This document shows positions 8,962 through 18,006 of a stretch of DNA of 64,000 nucleotides, one piece after another. The position numbers and the translations under genes were made by a program. Under the pieces are notes generated by a model that saw only the letters and a program-made list of their open reading frames with translations, did no database searches and was not told the origin of the DNA. The stretch's first letter is position 1, and every line of letters begins with the position of its first letter. Source of the DNA: Saccharicrinis fermentans DSM 9555 = JCM 21142 (GTDB lineage Bacteria; Bacteroidota; Bacteroidia; Bacteroidales; Marinilabiliaceae); contig NZ_KI912107.1 of assembly GCF_000517085.1 (NCBI RefSeq), forward strand, positions 3,407,980-3,471,979, in the 5' to 3' direction.

Positions 8962-9459
8962 GCTTGACAAGATAATACATAAGCACATAGCGGATCACGC
9001 ACAAAAGTTGAGTCTGTTGAAAAATTAGTATTTATTTAGCTGTTAAATAGAAACGGATAAAACAAATTGTGAAAGAAGAACTATCATTGGAGCTATCGGC
9101 GGCTCTATTTTTATCAGCAGGAATATTAGATTATTTCCAGATCGTATCCTATCGGAAATCTTCAAGCGGAAAGCATATCTCAAACTAAGGATTTGAAATT
9201 AAGGGTGTTGACATTCTATTTTAATAATAATTTCAAGTATAACGAAAGTCTTTACAATTTATCCATAACCATATTCAAGAACTCTCATCTAAAGGATATC
9301 TTCTATTAATGTACAAAGCTATCAATTAATGAACCGCAGGGTTGGCCAGAACAATAGCCCCGGGGCCGGCGTTGGCGAGAAGCTTTCCATAAATCACTTA
9401 CTACTAGATACAAAAGTATCATTAACACTATCCTGACAGCATCCCAACGGAACAACCCC
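8962..9459. other. Gene-free, scar-like stretch between convergent genes
   Basis: No intact gene is visible here. The region holds a short frame resembling the start of an ISAon1-type transposase (9070-9186), AT-rich filler, and a GC-rich patch at about 9340-9390 with the palindrome GCCCCGGGGC that contrasts sharply with its surroundings. The pattern suggests debris from past insertions. It separates the thioredoxin lipoprotein gene from the convergent antiporter gene. Confidence 0.5.
9070..9186 (+). pseudogene. Possible remnant of an ISAon1-family transposase N-region
   Basis: A frame starting with GTG at 9070 encodes about 38 residues, including the segment SAGILDYFQIVSYRKSS, before a stop. 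This resembles, from memory, the ALLPxGILDYFEV-type opening of ISAon1-family transposase N-region proteins common in Bacteroidota. The following IYLEEKN-type strand is lost and no downstream transposase core is seen. The match is short and unverified. Confidence 0.3.
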
Positions 9460-11451
9460 CTATTCACATAATTCTTTATCAAATAATTCAAAAGCCCAAT
9501 TAGTTTGTTCCGGATCACCCAACACATATACGATATCATTATACCTAAGAATAGTGTCAGGAGCCGGATGCTCAATAATAGCAGTCCCGCGCTTGATGGC
9601 CAAAAGGGTTACGCCCGTCTTACTCCGTAATTGAATATCAGAAAGCGACTTACCATCAACAGGAGAGTCCACTTCTATTTTTATGGCAGAGATATTCATA
9701 TGCATCAGTTCATCAAAAATACTCGGTTGATTTACGATATCACGTTCAGAGAACTCCCCCAGGTTCAAGTTTCGAATATGTGTCAAAATACGGTTCACCT
9801 CTTTTTGTGGATATAATTTTTTCACCAGTATTCGATTAAACAAATCGATGGCAATCTCAAGCTTTTCAGGCAACACCTGATCGGCTCCAAGCATATATAG
9901 CTGCTCCATATTCTGGATGTATTTTGAACGTGCAATAATATATGCCTTTTTATTCAGGCCTCTCACCTTTTCAATAATCGCCATAGAAGGAATTAACCGA
10001 CCTACGGAAATCAAAACAATTTCGGCGGTATCCACATGGGCTTTCTTTAAGATGGGCTCATTGACCGCATCACCATACACCACCAAGTCACCTTTATCCA
10101 TTTTTTCCTTGGCCAGGATAGGATCAAAAATAACTGAGACATGATGCAAATTATTTAGCTTGGCCATCAACGATAATTTTAAGGCACTCGTATCTGTACC
10201 AATAATCACCAGGTGATTATTAATATCCGGTATCTCAATTTCCTTTAAAGGAAATAATCCATTGATCAGAAAATCAGGCAGAGGAAGCTTTAACAACGCA
10301 TTAGCCAAAGGACGCGACACATTCATTAAAAAAGGGGTGAACGACATGGTGATCACAGCCACCGCTAAAAATAACTGATAAAAATAATCATCAATAATAG
10401 CATTGTTTAATCCTATTTTAGCCAATATAAATGAAAATTCACCCACCTGACTCAATGCCAATCCCACCAAAACAGTACCTCGCAAGGTATGTCCCAACAT
10501 AAAACCTGCACCTCCAGCCACGACGGTTTTTATGCCCATGACCAACACAACAATAAATATAACCAATTGATAATTATCCAACACAAATCTTAAATCTAAC
10601 AACATACCAATAGACACAAAGAAAAAACTAGTAAACGTATCTTTAAATGGTATCAGATTAGAAAAGGCATTATGACTGTATTGCGATTCAGAGATCATGA
10701 GTCCTGCCAAGAAAGCACCAAAAGCCAGTGACATGCCCAACTGCGATGTGATCAAAGCAATAGCCAGACAAATTAAAAAGATACTCATCATAAACAACTC
10801 TTGATTCTTCGTCATAGCTATTATATGCAACAACTTTGGCAAGAGCCATTTATTACCAACATACACAAGTAGTATAATAAAAACAGCTTTTAATCCGAGC
10901 AGCAACAATTCATGCACAATATGCACCTCATTTTTTCCGAGCAGATTAGCAAATAACAAGAGAGGAACCAACAATAGATCCTGAAAAATAAGAACCCCCA
11001 GAATTGTTCGTCCATAATTTGAAGAGAGCTCCGACCGCTCCTGCAATATCTTGAGCACAAGAGCAGAGCTACTCAATGCCACCAGAAAACCAATAAATAA
11101 ACTTGTTTGCCAAGAAAGGTCATAAAATTGAGATATTACATAGAATATCCCAGCTGTCACCAATACTTGCAACAGACCACCCAAAAATACAATCTTCCTG
11201 ATCTTCAGCAGATGCTTTAAAGAAAACTCCAGGCCAATGGTAAAAAGCAATAATACAACACCGATCTCCGCCAAGACTTCAATTTCATGTTCTCCATGCA
11301 CCAAAGCAAGCAGATGAGGACCTGCAAGAATACCAGTAAGCAAATACCCCACAACAGTTGGTATCTTTAATTTAGTGAACACTAAATTCACTACGGTTGA
11401 CAATGCGAATATGACAACAATATCAGAGAGTATTGGAAATTCCATATACAA
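9460..11451 (-). CDS. CPA2-family cation:proton antiporter with TrkA-N and TrkA-C domains (KefB/KefC-like)
   Basis: This 663-residue protein has an N-terminal domain of about 12-13 membrane helices (residues 5-390), typical of monovalent cation/H+ antiporters. Signatures include VVGYLLTGILAGPH, EIGVVLLLFTIGLEFS and the FGAFLAGLMISES helix. A cytosolic TrkA-N (RCK) domain covers about 410-530 (HLVIIGTDTSALKLSLMAK) and a TrkA-C domain about 580-660. It would exchange K+ or Na+ for protons, with nucleotide or ligand gating by the RCK part. The substrate ion cannot be read from sequence. The start could be the first ATG or Met3. It stands alone on the minus strand, 136 bases after the divergently unrelated CDF gene. 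Confidence 0.92.
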   Translation of the reverse strand: MYMEFPILSDIVVIFALSTVVNLVFTKLKIPTVVGYLLTGILAGPHLLALVHGEHEIEVLAEIGVVLLLFTIGLEFSLKHLLKIRKIVFLGGLLQVLVTAGIFYVISQFYDLSWQTSLFIGFLVALSSSALVLKILQERSELSSNYGRTILGVLIFQDLLLVPLLLFANLLGKNEVHIVHELLLLGLKAVFIILLVYVGNKWLLPKLLHIIAMTKNQELFMMSIFLICLAIALITSQLGMSLAFGAFLAGLMISESQYSHNAFSNLIPFKDTFTSFFFVSIGMLLDLRFVLDNYQLVIFIVVLVMGIKTVVAGGAGFMLGHTLRGTVLVGLALSQVGEFSFILAKIGLNNAIIDDYFYQLFLAVAVITMSFTPFLMNVSRPLANALLKLPLPDFLINGLFPLKEIEIPDINNHLVIIGTDTSALKLSLMAKLNNLHHVSVIFDPILAKEKMDKGDLVVYGDAVNEPILKKAHVDTAEIVLISVGRLIPSMAIIEKVRGLNKKAYIIARSKYIQNMEQLYMLGADQVLPEKLEIAIDLFNRILVKKLYPQKEVNRILTHIRNLNLGEFSERDIVNQPSIFDELMHMNISAIKIEVDSPVDGKSLSDIQLRSKTGVTLLAIKRGTAIIEHPAPDTILRYNDIVYVLGDPEQTNWAFELFDKELCE

Positions 11452-11587
11452 TAAATTAGGGTATAACTATTTTTCGCTTCCACTTAATAAAGTCATACTG
11501 CTCTTTTATAACATGCACTCAGGGGCAATTACAGAGCAGACAACATCAAATTAACAACATCAACAAATCATTCCTCCAAAACAAACA

Positions 11588-12517
11588 CTATTCTTCACGG
11601 GCGATTAGGGATTTATCATCACAAACATGAAACTCCGGCTGAAGCGTAGCATGGTGTATATTAAACTTATGACTTATCAATTCACGCACCTGTGTCATCA
11701 CTTTATCCACCTCCGACAATAACATATCCTCTTCACAATCAATATGCGCCTCAAAGTGGATTTCATGATCAGTTAATTGCCATATATGGACATGATGTAC
11801 GTTTTTCACCTGCTTTAAAACACAGATAGCCTGCGTAATTTTATCAACATCAATATCCTTCGGCGTAAACTGCATCAACACCTTTATAGCCCCCACTACC
11901 AAGTTCCAGCTGGAGATGATCAGATAGACAGCAATCATAACAGACAACAGGCTATCGACCCAATACCACCCAAAACGTATCATTAAAAAACCACCCACTA
12001 GCACCGCAATTGAAGTCAACATATCCGAAAAGAGATGCAAATAAGCGGCTTTCATATTCATACTTTTTTTAGCATCCTTTTGAATGAGCAATACACTCAA
12101 GCCATTTGCGAGTATACTTAGCCCGGCCAGCCACATCACTAATTCACCACCCACCTCAACAGCACCAAGAGTGAACAGTCGCTCCATGGCTTCCACAATC
12201 AAATAAACAGAGACACCCAAAAGAGTGGCTGCATTAATAAAAGCTGCCAAAATCTCCGCCCTCTTATAGCCAAAAGACTGCTTACTGGTCGGTTTCCTCT
12301 TCGCCAGCTTATGAGCCACGTAGCTAATTACCAAAGCCATTACGTCAGACAGGTTATGCAAAGCATCAGTCATCAACGAAAGAGAATGACTAAATATAGC
12401 ACCAATTATTTGCGAAACTGTTATCAGCACATTTAGCAATATGGCAATAAGAAGATTTTTTCCTTTAAGTTCTATATGATGATGTCCATGAGAATGATCA
12501 TGATGATGATGTTCCAT
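11588..12517 (-). CDS. Cation diffusion facilitator (zinc-type CDF exporter, CzcD/ZitB-like)
   Basis: This 309-residue protein opens with a histidine/aspartate-rich tail (HHHHDHSHGHHH), likely a metal-collecting loop, followed by six membrane helices. Helix II carries the metal site DALHNLSD and helix V carries HLFSD, the HxxxD pattern of zinc/cadmium/iron-transporting CDFs. A cytosolic C-terminal dimerisation domain (about 215-300) holds HVHIWQLTDHEIHFEAHI, a further metal-binding segment. It would export Zn2+ or a related divalent ion using the proton gradient. No metal regulator is adjacent. Confidence 0.93.
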   Translation of the reverse strand: MEHHHHDHSHGHHHIELKGKNLLIAILLNVLITVSQIIGAIFSHSLSLMTDALHNLSDVMALVISYVAHKLAKRKPTSKQSFGYKRAEILAAFINAATLLGVSVYLIVEAMERLFTLGAVEVGGELVMWLAGLSILANGLSVLLIQKDAKKSMNMKAAYLHLFSDMLTSIAVLVGGFLMIRFGWYWVDSLLSVMIAVYLIISSWNLVVGAIKVLMQFTPKDIDVDKITQAICVLKQVKNVHHVHIWQLTDHEIHFEAHIDCEEDMLLSEVDKVMTQVRELISHKFNIHHATLQPEFHVCDDKSLIAREE

Positions 12518-12649
12518 TTTTTTAGGTAAAAATAAAGATTTTGAAATAATTCGATAGGATATTCTTCAAATTATACCACAATCATTAAAATTATTTTTTT
12601 TAATGCCCCTATCCATATCTGGGAGTGACCTTCCTTAAATTCATAATTG

Positions 12650-12657
12650 TATATTTG
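12650..12657 (+). promoter_or_regulatory. -7 element (TATATTTG) of the M20 amidohydrolase gene
   Basis: TATATTTG is a full TAnnTTTG match 27 bases before the ATG at 12685. A clear -33 TTTG is not seen. Confidence 0.55.
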
Positions 12658-12684
12658 CAACATACATTTTTTTAAGACACCATC

Positions 12685-13875
12685 ATGGATTTGAAGCAGA
12701 TTATTAAAGAGCTAAGCCAAAAATATTATCCTGAAATTTTGGACATCAGAAGACATATTCACAAAAACCCGGAGCTTTCATTTGAAGAATTCAACACTTC
12801 CAAGTATATCTGCTCCAAACTCGACGAATACCACATACCTTATCGGGCAGGTTATGTAAAAACAGGCATTATAGGAACCATCAAAGGAAAAAATCCAAAC
12901 AAGAAAGTCATTGCCCTAAGAGCCGACATGGATGCCTTACCCATAATAGAAGATGAGAACAATCCTATAAAATCATGCAACAAAGGTGTGATGCACGCCT
13001 GTGGACACGATGCACATTCGGCCTCCCTATTAGGCACTGCAAAAATATTAAACGAGTTAAAAGACCAATGGGAAGGAACGATCCTACTCATCTTTCAGCC
13101 TGGAGAAGAAAAGTTCCCTGGTGGTGCCAAACTTCTAATGGAAGAAGGAGCCTTAGACAATCCCAAACCTGAAATTATTATTGGCCAACACGTACTACCC
13201 GATATGGAGACCGGTCATGTTGGGTTTAAGGAAGGCATGTACATGGCTTCAGGTGACGAAATATATTTAACCATCAAAGGAAAAGGCGGTCATGCAGCCA
13301 TGCCACATATTTTAAACGACAATGTGCTCATAGCTGCCAACATTATTGTATCGATGCAACAAATTGTTTCGCGCATGGTTCCGGCAAATATCCCCACCGT
13401 ATTATCCTTTGGAAAAGTGATAGCGGATGGTGCCACCAATATCATTCCCGAAAAGGTTGAAATAGCAGGTACACTGCGCACTATGAATGAAGAATGGAGA
13501 GCCAAAATAAAAACCCAAATTCGTAAAATAGCAACTGAGATGGCCCAAAGCATGGGTGCAACTTGCGAAGTAAAAATAAACGACGGATATCCAGTTGTTA
13601 CGAATCATATCGAAATCACTGAAAAAGCTTATACTGCAGCCCAGAAATTTCTCGGTAACGAACGGGTTCATAAGATGGATATCAGAATGACAGCAGAGGA
13701 TTTTGGTTATTACACCCAAGCTTACCCTTGTACATTTTATCGTTTTGGGGTTCAGCAAGCGAACAATTTTAAAACAGGAGGGTTACACACTCCTGGATTC
13801 AACCTAAATGAGTCAGCACTAGAAACTTCCGTTGGACTAATGGCCTATATTGCTTTGGATATATTAGGCCAATAA
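12685..13875 (+). CDS. M20 family metallo-amidohydrolase (IAA-amino acid hydrolase / hippurate hydrolase type)
   Basis: This 396-residue M20D enzyme hydrolyses N-acyl amino acids with two metal ions. Visible sites are RRHIHKNPELSFEE near the start, the metal motif MHACGHDAHSASLLG, the catalytic glutamate pair in QPGEEKFPGGA, GQHVLPD, the dimerisation-domain segment GKGGHAAMPH, and the distal MTAEDFGYY metal ligand. The length fits the family. The true substrate cannot be told from sequence. It has its own promoter-like element; a small ferredoxin gene with its own promoter follows after 151 bases. Confidence 0.92.
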   Translation: MDLKQIIKELSQKYYPEILDIRRHIHKNPELSFEEFNTSKYICSKLDEYHIPYRAGYVKTGIIGTIKGKNPNKKVIALRADMDALPIIEDENNPIKSCNKGVMHACGHDAHSASLLGTAKILNELKDQWEGTILLIFQPGEEKFPGGAKLLMEEGALDNPKPEIIIGQHVLPDMETGHVGFKEGMYMASGDEIYLTIKGKGGHAAMPHILNDNVLIAANIIVSMQQIVSRMVPANIPTVLSFGKVIADGATNIIPEKVEIAGTLRTMNEEWRAKIKTQIRKIATEMAQSMGATCEVKINDGYPVVTNHIEITEKAYTAAQKFLGNERVHKMDIRMTAEDFGYYTQAYPCTFYRFGVQQANNFKTGGLHTPGFNLNESALETSVGLMAYIALDILGQ

Positions 13876-13987
13876 AACACAAGTTATTGGTACCCACAGT
13901 GAAATTTTAGATCTATTTATCTTATTTAAAAACGTTTCAAATAAAACTAAAACTCAGGATATTGTTTTAATATAAAAAAAAAGAAAA

Positions 13988-13995
13988 TACATTTG
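13988..13995 (+). promoter_or_regulatory. -7 element (TACATTTG) of the ferredoxin gene
   Basis: TACATTTG is a full match to TAnnTTTG, 31 bases before the ferredoxin ATG. A TTG at 13962 could be a -33 remnant but the spacing is long. Confidence 0.55.
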
Positions 13996-14026
13996 TTCTT
14001 ATAATATTAATAAAAACATTACGAAA

Positions 14027-14197
14027 ATGGCTTACGTTATTAACGAAGATTGTATTGCATGTGGAACATGCATTGATGAATGCCCAGTAGATGCTATTTC
14101 TGAGGGTGATATCTATAGAATTGATGCTGAATCGTGCACTGACTGCGGTAGCTGTGCTGATGTTTGTCCTACAGAGGCTATTCATCCAGCCAAATAA
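14027..14197 (+). CDS. 2[4Fe-4S] ferredoxin, 56 residues
   Basis: This short gene encodes a clostridial-type ferredoxin. Two cluster-binding motifs are complete: C9-x2-C12-x2-C15-x3-C19-P (CIACGTCIDECP) and C37-x2-C40-x2-C43-x3-C47-P (CTDCGSCADVCP). The sequence starts MAYVINEDC and ends AIHPAK, a normal length for the family. It would carry electrons at low potential for enzymes such as pyruvate:ferredoxin oxidoreductase or an Rnf complex, pointing to an anaerobic or facultative lifestyle. It is flanked by its own -7 element and a strong terminator, so it is probably a highly expressed single-gene unit. Confidence 0.97.
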   Translation: MAYVINEDCIACGTCIDECPVDAISEGDIYRIDAESCTDCGSCADVCPTEAIHPAK

Positions 14198-14217
14198 TTT
14201 ACCGATAAAAAAGATTG

Positions 14218-14248
14218 AACCCTGCTTTTTGTTAAGTGGGGTTTTTTT
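14218..14248 (+). terminator. Intrinsic terminator after the ferredoxin gene
   Basis: AACCCTGCTT pairs with AAGTGGGGTT over ten positions (two G-U pairs) around a six-base loop, followed by a T-run. It overlaps the last bases of the convergent cyclo-ligase gene. Confidence 0.85.
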
Positions 14249-14798
14249 ATGGCACAATGGTGATCACACCATCCATATTTACATCATGCTTTTCACAAGG
14301 CACATCATCAAGCAACTGAAAATCAAAGCACACACCTATCTTATAGGCATTTTTCAGTCTAGGCAATAGCCGGTCATAGTACCCACCTCCACGTCCCATC
14401 CTACTCCCCTGAACAGAGAAAGCAATTCCTGGTACAATCACCAAGTTCACTAAGTCAAGTTGAAGCAAAGGATCACCCGTGGGCTCTCCAATACCAAAGG
14501 CACCTTTTTGCAAAGACGCCTGTCCTGAATAACGACGCAAATGCAGATCTTTGCCCACTACCTTGGGTAGGTAGAATTTCTTATGCTGGTACCATTTATT
14601 GACAAAATCATGCGTTGGCAACTCATCTGGTAATGACCAATAACACAACACATGACTAGCCTTCGCAAAATACGCTTGTTGTTCCAACTGATCAAAAACC
14701 TGCTGAGCTTGCCGACAACGCAAGGTTGCCGACAATTTCATTTTCTGATCTTTTATATGTTGCCGAATGGCTCTTTTTTCATCTTCTACACACTTCAT
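14247..14798 (-). CDS. 5-formyltetrahydrofolate cyclo-ligase
   Basis: This 183-residue enzyme converts 5-formyl-THF to 5,10-methenyl-THF with ATP. It has a basic N-terminus (RQHIKDQKMKLSA), the central LHLRRYSG and FGIGEP region, and the conserved VPGIAFSVQGSRMGRGGGYYDRLL motif that binds the phosphate and folate. The length matches the family (YgfA/MTHFS). Its ATG overlaps the stop of the GldB-like gene by four bases (ATGA), so the two are translationally coupled, although their functions look unrelated. It converges on the ferredoxin gene with almost no gap. Confidence 0.95.
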   Translation of the reverse strand: MKCVEDEKRAIRQHIKDQKMKLSATLRCRQAQQVFDQLEQQAYFAKASHVLCYWSLPDELPTHDFVNKWYQHKKFYLPKVVGKDLHLRRYSGQASLQKGAFGIGEPTGDPLLQLDLVNLVIVPGIAFSVQGSRMGRGGGYYDRLLPRLKNAYKIGVCFDFQLLDDVPCEKHDVNMDGVITIVP

Positions 14799-15814
14799 GG
14801 TCGATAATGTGATTCAGCCAATATTTTGCGCCCATCGGTCTCCTCCATCAAAGCCTTCAGCGTCACGTTCTTATTTTTCCTCATGTAAGCATCCACAATC
14901 TTATAACCCAAAAACTCACCTGCCCTGGGTGCCGAATTATTGCCAAAATTTGAAGTAAAAGGCGCATCTCCTGTATATTTCTGTATCAACATCCTATCTT
15001 CCTTAAAAAGATGTTTCCACTCCACTAGCGAAGCCCACATATCTGCCTCATGACTATGACACCAACGTATTTGTTCCTTCGAATAATCGAAAAGCAGACT
15101 ATCTTGAATATCGGGAAACATGCGTTGTACAAAATATCTTATCTTGCCACGATAAATCATATTATTAATCAGGTCATCCACCTCTGGAGTATCGGGATAG
15201 TTGGTCAGGGCCATGGCACGTAATACATCAGAGGCCATCTTTTCTTTCACCATTCCTTTTCGTAAATATTTAGGTATACCTAACCACGAATAAAACTTAC
15301 AGTCCTGTCCAAAATATTTTTCAATACTCACCCCAACCCACGATGAATCAACTGCGATAGATTGACTAAAACCTGATATCATTAAATACACATCAGGAAC
15401 CGATATCTCAGGGAAATAATGTTTATAATATTTAAATCCAGTCTCCAACTCTCGCTTAAAGACATGAAAATCAGGAAAAACCTCTTTTGATTTCTCATAA
15501 ATATCCTTATTGGCAGGATAGGTCACAAAACTATACAAACGATCTGAATAATCCGGTGCTTCCGGGTTACCCAGCTTAGCTATTTTATAGCTAAATGCCT
15601 TCATAAAATCAGGATATTTATCAATGATTGGAACAATCTCCTCCTTCACTTTCAAAGTGTCCATTCCATGAATATCTTGATAAATTGGAATGAGATTTAA
15701 ATCAATGGTGACATTACTTATGTCAGGATACATATTCTTATCACGACAAGAAAAAACAGTAATACTCAAGGCTATACAAAACAGCCACTCAAACCTTTTA
15801 AAAACAGTAGACAT
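14795..15814 (-). CDS. gldB: GldB-like lipoprotein (gliding motility family)
   Basis: This 339-residue lipoprotein has a signal ending ITVFSC (lipobox Cys near residue 23). The body matches my recollection of the GldB family, with segments such as FPDFHVFKRELETGFKYYKH, ISVPDVYLMISGF and the C-terminal NNSAPRAGEFLGYKIVDAYM. In Flavobacterium johnsoniae GldB is needed for gliding linked to the type IX system, but non-gliding Bacteroidota also keep homologues, so motility cannot be concluded. In that genus gldB lies near nadE; here nadE is 3 kb away on the opposite strand. A TAAGTTTG element precedes the gene on the minus strand. Confidence 0.75.
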   Translation of the reverse strand: MSTVFKRFEWLFCIALSITVFSCRDKNMYPDISNVTIDLNLIPIYQDIHGMDTLKVKEEIVPIIDKYPDFMKAFSYKIAKLGNPEAPDYSDRLYSFVTYPANKDIYEKSKEVFPDFHVFKRELETGFKYYKHYFPEISVPDVYLMISGFSQSIAVDSSWVGVSIEKYFGQDCKFYSWLGIPKYLRKGMVKEKMASDVLRAMALTNYPDTPEVDDLINNMIYRGKIRYFVQRMFPDIQDSLLFDYSKEQIRWCHSHEADMWASLVEWKHLFKEDRMLIQKYTGDAPFTSNFGNNSAPRAGEFLGYKIVDAYMRKNKNVTLKALMEETDGRKILAESHYRP

Positions 15815-15844
15815 ACGATTTTTATAATTTTACATTAATGACTT

Positions 15845-15852
15845 CAAACTTA
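15845..15852 (-). promoter_or_regulatory. -7 element (TAAGTTTG on minus strand) of the gldB-like operon
   Basis: The plus-strand CAAACTTA is TAAGTTTG on the minus strand, 30 bases before the ATG of the GldB-like gene. No -33 TTTG at normal spacing is evident. Confidence 0.5.
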
Positions 15853-16179
15853 AAAATTTTAACACAAAATACCTATGCTCTAAACTATTTACACCAAAAT
15901 ACATAAAACTAACATGATGCACGTATACCATACGCAAGCATACATAGTGGCTGCAAGAAAACGACTTATTTTTCTGTCTTTGATAAGAAAGCTTCAAAGA
16001 CAAGGCTTTCGATATTTTTGAAACCAAGGAGTTTACTGATTGTAAATGACTGTTTCAAAAATGAGAATAACGCAGTATTTGGAGTTTTCTTGCAAAGACT
16101 ACATACAAAGTCATCACCCCTCAAAATATTTGAACAAACAATAGCCTCACTAAATCACAGCAACTTTAATACATTTAAT
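15853..16179. other. Divergent intergenic region between gldB-like and SBF-like genes
   Basis: About 330 bases with promoter elements at both ends (listed separately). Short open frames are present on both strands but have no recognisable features. I see no RNA gene, repeat or operator here. Confidence 0.5.
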
Positions 16180-16187
16180 TATTTTTG
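16180..16187 (+). promoter_or_regulatory. -7 element (TATTTTTG) of the SBF-like transporter gene
   Basis: TATTTTTG matches TAnnTTTG and lies 17 bases before the ATG at 16205, giving a very short leader. Confidence 0.45.
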
Positions 16188-16204
16188 TCCTAAACAAAAC
16201 AAAT

Positions 16205-17170
16205 ATGCTAAAAAGAATAGATGGCTTTATTGTTGGCCTGCTGTGCATGATAGCACTTGCCTACTTTTATCCAGGAATTGGAGATGAGAACAGCTGGATA
16301 CAACTGGAAATGATTACATCCATTGGAATCTCACTGATATTCTTCTTTTACGGATTAAAACTAAGTCCACAGTCCATGAAAAAAGGCCTATCAAACTTCC
16401 GCCTTCATATCTTGGTTCAAATAACAACTTTTGTTTTATTTCCGCTACTCATTATCTGCTTACGTCCTTTAGTCAAAACAGAAGAAACACATTTGCTCTG
16501 GCTGGCTTTATTTTTCATGGCAGCCCTTCCATCCACCGTATCATCTTCCGTAGTAATGGTATCTATTGCCAAAGGAAATATTCCGGGTGCCATATTCAAT
16601 GCCAGCATTTCGGGTTTAATAGGCATTATTATAACGCCACTTTGGATGGGCTTATTTATGCACACGCAAGAAGCCGACTTTGATTTTCTGGCAAGTGTAA
16701 CAAGCCTGATAATAAAAATACTGTGCCCCGTATTACTGGGACTCGCTCTCAACAAATACCTAGGAAACACCGTCAGAAAACACGGTAAGTACATCAACTT
16801 ATTTGATAAGTGCATCATATTAATGATTGTATATAACAGCTTTAGTAAATCATTTGTCGCCCAAATATTTAATGACATAAGACTAGCACATCTTATTCTT
16901 ACAGTAGTGATAATCATTAGCTTGTTCACCATTATTTATGGTATTATATTTGCTATCACCCTTAAACTAAAATTCACAAAAGAAGACCAGATAACCGCCT
17001 TATTTTGCGGCTCAAAAAAATCTTTGGTGCATGGTTCAGTCATGGCTAATGTACTATTCAAAAACATGGCTTCACAAGGAATTTTTATTATACCTATTAT
17101 GGTATACCATTCCTTACAATTGATTACAATAAGTTTTATTGCCCAGCGTTTGGGTTTAAAAGAAAAATGA
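16205..17170 (+). CDS. Bile acid:sodium symporter family protein (SBF-like, YfeH type)
   Basis: This 321-residue membrane protein has about ten hydrophobic helices across its length. The segment IFFFYGLKLSPQSMKKGL and the proline/serine-rich ALPSTVSSSVVMVSIAKGN match the SBF-like (PF13593-type) group of bile acid/sodium symporter homologues, and so does the later FCGSKKSLVHGSVMANVLF. Such proteins import organic anions with sodium, but the bacterial substrates are mostly unknown. It starts at ATG; a longer overlapping open frame upstream has no features. The gene stands alone between a divergent gldB-like gene and the next promoter. Confidence 0.88.
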   Translation: MLKRIDGFIVGLLCMIALAYFYPGIGDENSWIQLEMITSIGISLIFFFYGLKLSPQSMKKGLSNFRLHILVQITTFVLFPLLIICLRPLVKTEETHLLWLALFFMAALPSTVSSSVVMVSIAKGNIPGAIFNASISGLIGIIITPLWMGLFMHTQEADFDFLASVTSLIIKILCPVLLGLALNKYLGNTVRKHGKYINLFDKCIILMIVYNSFSKSFVAQIFNDIRLAHLILTVVIIISLFTIIYGIIFAITLKLKFTKEDQITALFCGSKKSLVHGSVMANVLFKNMASQGIFIIPIMVYHSLQLITISFIAQRLGLKEK

Positions 17171-17253
17171 TAAACGCATAAAACAGAATATTCAGCTTAT
17201 TTTATTCAATCACACACCAATGAGCTACTATCGGCTAATAGCTATTAATTTAT

Positions 17254-17261
17254 TAAGTTTG
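17254..17261 (+). promoter_or_regulatory. -7 element (TAAGTTTG) of the beta-barrel protein gene
   Basis: TAAGTTTG matches TAnnTTTG, 34 bases before the ATG at 17296. The -33 element is not clear. Confidence 0.55.
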
Positions 17262-17295
17262 CAACATTCGTAATTAATCAAATAATCATACTACC

Positions 17296-17967
17296 ATGAA
17301 GAAATTAAGCACACTATTTATACTGATGGTTCTAATCACCTTCTCCACAAAGGCTCAATCCTCGTCGGGACGAGATTCTGACTACCGCTTTGCCTTTGTT
17401 CTTAGTCCCCAAATCAGTTGGTTAAAGTCCGACAATAACGCCGTTGACGGCAAGGGAAACTTGATGGGTTATAATTTTGGGTTTGAAATGGATAAATTCT
17501 TTGCTAAAAACTATGCCTTCTCAACAGGATTAACCATTAACACCACAGGTGGAAAATTAAGATATAGCGGAGATGAAGCAACAAAGGTAACCATAGGGGG
17601 ACAAGAAAGCACTTTAGCTCCGAACAGCACCCTAGAATACCGATTGAAATACCTAGAAATACCCCTTGCCCTAAAGCTACAGACAAGCGACTTTCAACGC
17701 ACCAGCTACTATGGCATATTTGGTTTATCAGGGATGATTAACATTAAAACAAACGATGGTTCCGGCAAAAATCTTGATGACGAAGTAAGACGAATTAATT
17801 TTGGATACCGCTTTGGAGGTGGCGTACAATATTCCATAGGTGGCGACGCCTATTTAAAATTCGGCCTAACATACAACCAAGGTCTTTCAGACATTACCGA
17901 CAATGAAACAATTAAAGACAAAACCACTTTAAACCGCTTAGTGTTCAATTTCGGCATCATATTTTAA
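17296..17967 (+). CDS. Outer membrane beta-barrel protein (PorT-like / porin family)
   Basis: This 223-residue protein has a signal peptide (residues 1-20, ending STKAQ). The rest is made of alternating amphipathic strands typical of an 8-strand barrel: FAFVLSPQISWLK, GYNFGFEMDKFF, FSTGLTINTTGGKL, LKYLEIPLALKLQ, YYGIFGLSGMINIK and a C-terminal LVFNFGIIF ending in Phe. The LEIPLALKL strand is the signature of the Bacteroidota PorT-like outer membrane family. Function is not known. It is followed after 39 bases by nadE, with which it may be co-transcribed. Confidence 0.85.
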   Translation: MKKLSTLFILMVLITFSTKAQSSSGRDSDYRFAFVLSPQISWLKSDNNAVDGKGNLMGYNFGFEMDKFFAKNYAFSTGLTINTTGGKLRYSGDEATKVTIGGQESTLAPNSTLEYRLKYLEIPLALKLQTSDFQRTSYYGIFGLSGMINIKTNDGSGKNLDDEVRRINFGYRFGGGVQYSIGGDAYLKFGLTYNQGLSDITDNETIKDKTTLNRLVFNFGIIF

Positions 17968-18006
17968 ACATACCCTGTAGAGGGATCAATCATAAGTATC
18001 TAATAA

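Noticed and set aside
9306-9575. 89-residue minus-strand frame at the end of the antiporter gene
   Set aside because: It overlaps the antiporter 3' end in another frame and runs into the GC-rich scar; no family features.
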